A stretch of 64,000 bases of DNA, taken from the NCBI RefSeq assembly GCF_000332155.1, contig NZ_KB235904.1, forward strand, positions 2,401,813 to 2,465,812. Direction: 5' to 3'. How positions within the stretch are numbered: position 1 is the first letter of the stretch; every line of letters starts with the position of its first letter. This document shows, piece after piece, positions 63,504 through 64,000 of this stretch. The position numbers and the translations under genes are program-made. This stretch comes from Kamptonema formosum PCC 6407 (lineage in GTDB: Bacteria > Cyanobacteriota > Cyanobacteriia > Cyanobacteriales > Microcoleaceae). Under the pieces are notes generated by a model, which worked only from the letters and a program-made list of their open reading frames with translations, did no database searches and was not told the origin of the DNA.

Positions 63504-63579
63504 AAATTACTGTTTTTACTCTAAATTGACAATCATATTTTTAGAGAATTGCAAACTCGATTAAGTTACATTCTTCTGT

Positions 63580-63915
63580 CTAAGCCACACCATAGCTGGT
63601 AAACTGTCTTGCATAGGGAGGCTGAAGCCCCAAAACAATATCTTCCCGTGCCACACCCATCAGCACTAAATTTTCAGCAATCAGTTCATCAGTTTGATTG
63701 CGCTGAATCCAGACTTTTCCATTTTGGATATCTAAATGAATCAGACAGCTATAAATCCGATGGTGGCCTTCCCAACCTAAGTCCACTAATTGATAATGAT
63801 CGTGTTCAGTGTCACATAAAACCTGTACTTCAATATCGCCATTGATGGGTTTAGTCTTGCTATATTCCATCAGGAAAGTACGCACAATTTGCCGATATTC
63901 AGCTAGTCTATCCAT
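63580..63915 (-). CDS. xisI: XisI family protein
   Basis: A 111-residue protein. MDRLAEYRQIVRTFLMEYSK, VLCDTEHDHYQLVDLGWEG and NLVLMGVAREDIVLGLQPP match XisI, first described for excision of the fdxN element in Anabaena. Members are widespread in cyanobacteria without fdxN elements. The start overlaps the end of xisH by 13 bases. Confidence 0.92.
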   Translation of the reverse strand: MDRLAEYRQIVRTFLMEYSKTKPINGDIEVQVLCDTEHDHYQLVDLGWEGHHRIYSCLIHLDIQNGKVWIQRNQTDELIAENLVLMGVAREDIVLGLQPPYARQFTSYGVA

Positions 63916-64000
63916 TGCACAATCACCTCATTCGTAGGGTCATATATTAACAGCTTCAATTGATACTCAATCATCGCTGCTTGGGGTAAAGCACGATAGA
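63903..64000 (-). CDS. xisH: XisH family protein, C-terminal part
   Basis: The frame is open to the window edge and gives RALPQAAMIEYQLKLLIYDP followed by TNEVIVQWID, the end of XisH proteins. The start is outside the window. It overlaps xisI by 13 bases, the usual tandem order xisH-xisI. Confidence 0.85.
   Translation of the reverse strand, partial: YRALPQAAMIEYQLKLLIYDPTNEVIVQWID

Noticed and set aside
63580-64000. fdxN-type excision element indicated by XisI/XisH
   Set aside because: No XisF recombinase, nif gene or attachment repeat is in the window; XisI/XisH are common without such elements.

Overview
The window is chromosomal DNA of a cyanobacterium. It carries an NdhB subunit of photosynthetic NDH-1, a XisI/XisH pair, a phosphoketolase, very many copies of the HIP1-type octamer GCGATCGC, and many heptameric tandem repeats. 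The repeat style suggests a filamentous, Oscillatoria/Microcoleus-like organism, but the sequence alone does not fix the genus. No rRNA, tRNA or CRISPR array was recognised.

Layout. 1-7.2 kb (+): the end of an NRAMP-type metal transporter, a HAD phosphatase, a GH13 trehalose-synthase-like enzyme, an LLM flavin oxidoreductase, then a tight membrane operon (MscS channel, DUF2254, DUF2238/YjdF-like). 7.2-8.5 kb is decayed DNA: a 20-codon orphan ORF, a broken IS4-type transposase, a DoxX-like tail and a 90-bp inverted-repeat element. 8.5-15.1 kb (-): a respiratory block with a type II NADH dehydrogenase, a small membrane protein, oxidase subunits III, I and II, and two DUF2231 proteins. Subunit II has lost the CuA ligands, so this reads as the quinol-type alternative oxidase (ARTO). 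15.5-21 kb (+): a glucose-dehydrogenase-type SDR collapsed by an internal deletion, a large MGH1-like glucosidase, an internally duplicated protein, a cupin and a truncated VOC protein. 21-23.2 kb (-): DUF1206 and AI-2E family membrane proteins. 24-27.9 kb (+): three exported proteins of unknown role and a DJ-1/PfpI-ferritin-like fusion.

28-34.6 kb (-): phosphoketolase, phosphoglucomutase, a histidine phosphatase and acetate kinase. Together they fit a phosphoketolase-acetate bypass with a link to glycogen. 35.3-50 kb: five signalling genes and an ethylene-receptor-like kinase. Two dCache hybrid kinases, a REC-GGDEF-EAL protein and a REC-kinase run on +; they converge on two - strand kinases. 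One of these retains every residue of the copper/ethylene pocket of plant ETR1 at a constant offset of 16. The other is a relative that has lost that pocket at a junction with a toxin-antitoxin locus.

50-64 kb: a VapBC-like pair, a lone antitoxin-like ORF convergent with a fatty acid desaturase, PepA, a lytic transglycosylase, a pentapeptide/membrane chimera, a holin-like protein, a CbiG C-terminal protein, NdhB, CsbD, a three-gene overlapping operon (small ORF, DUF6883, DUF4926), DUF6745, and XisI with the end of XisH. Intergenic DNA is rich in palindromes. It includes four copies of an inverted-repeat element with TATAGCAACYGC ends, one of which supplies the last codons of a kinase gene.
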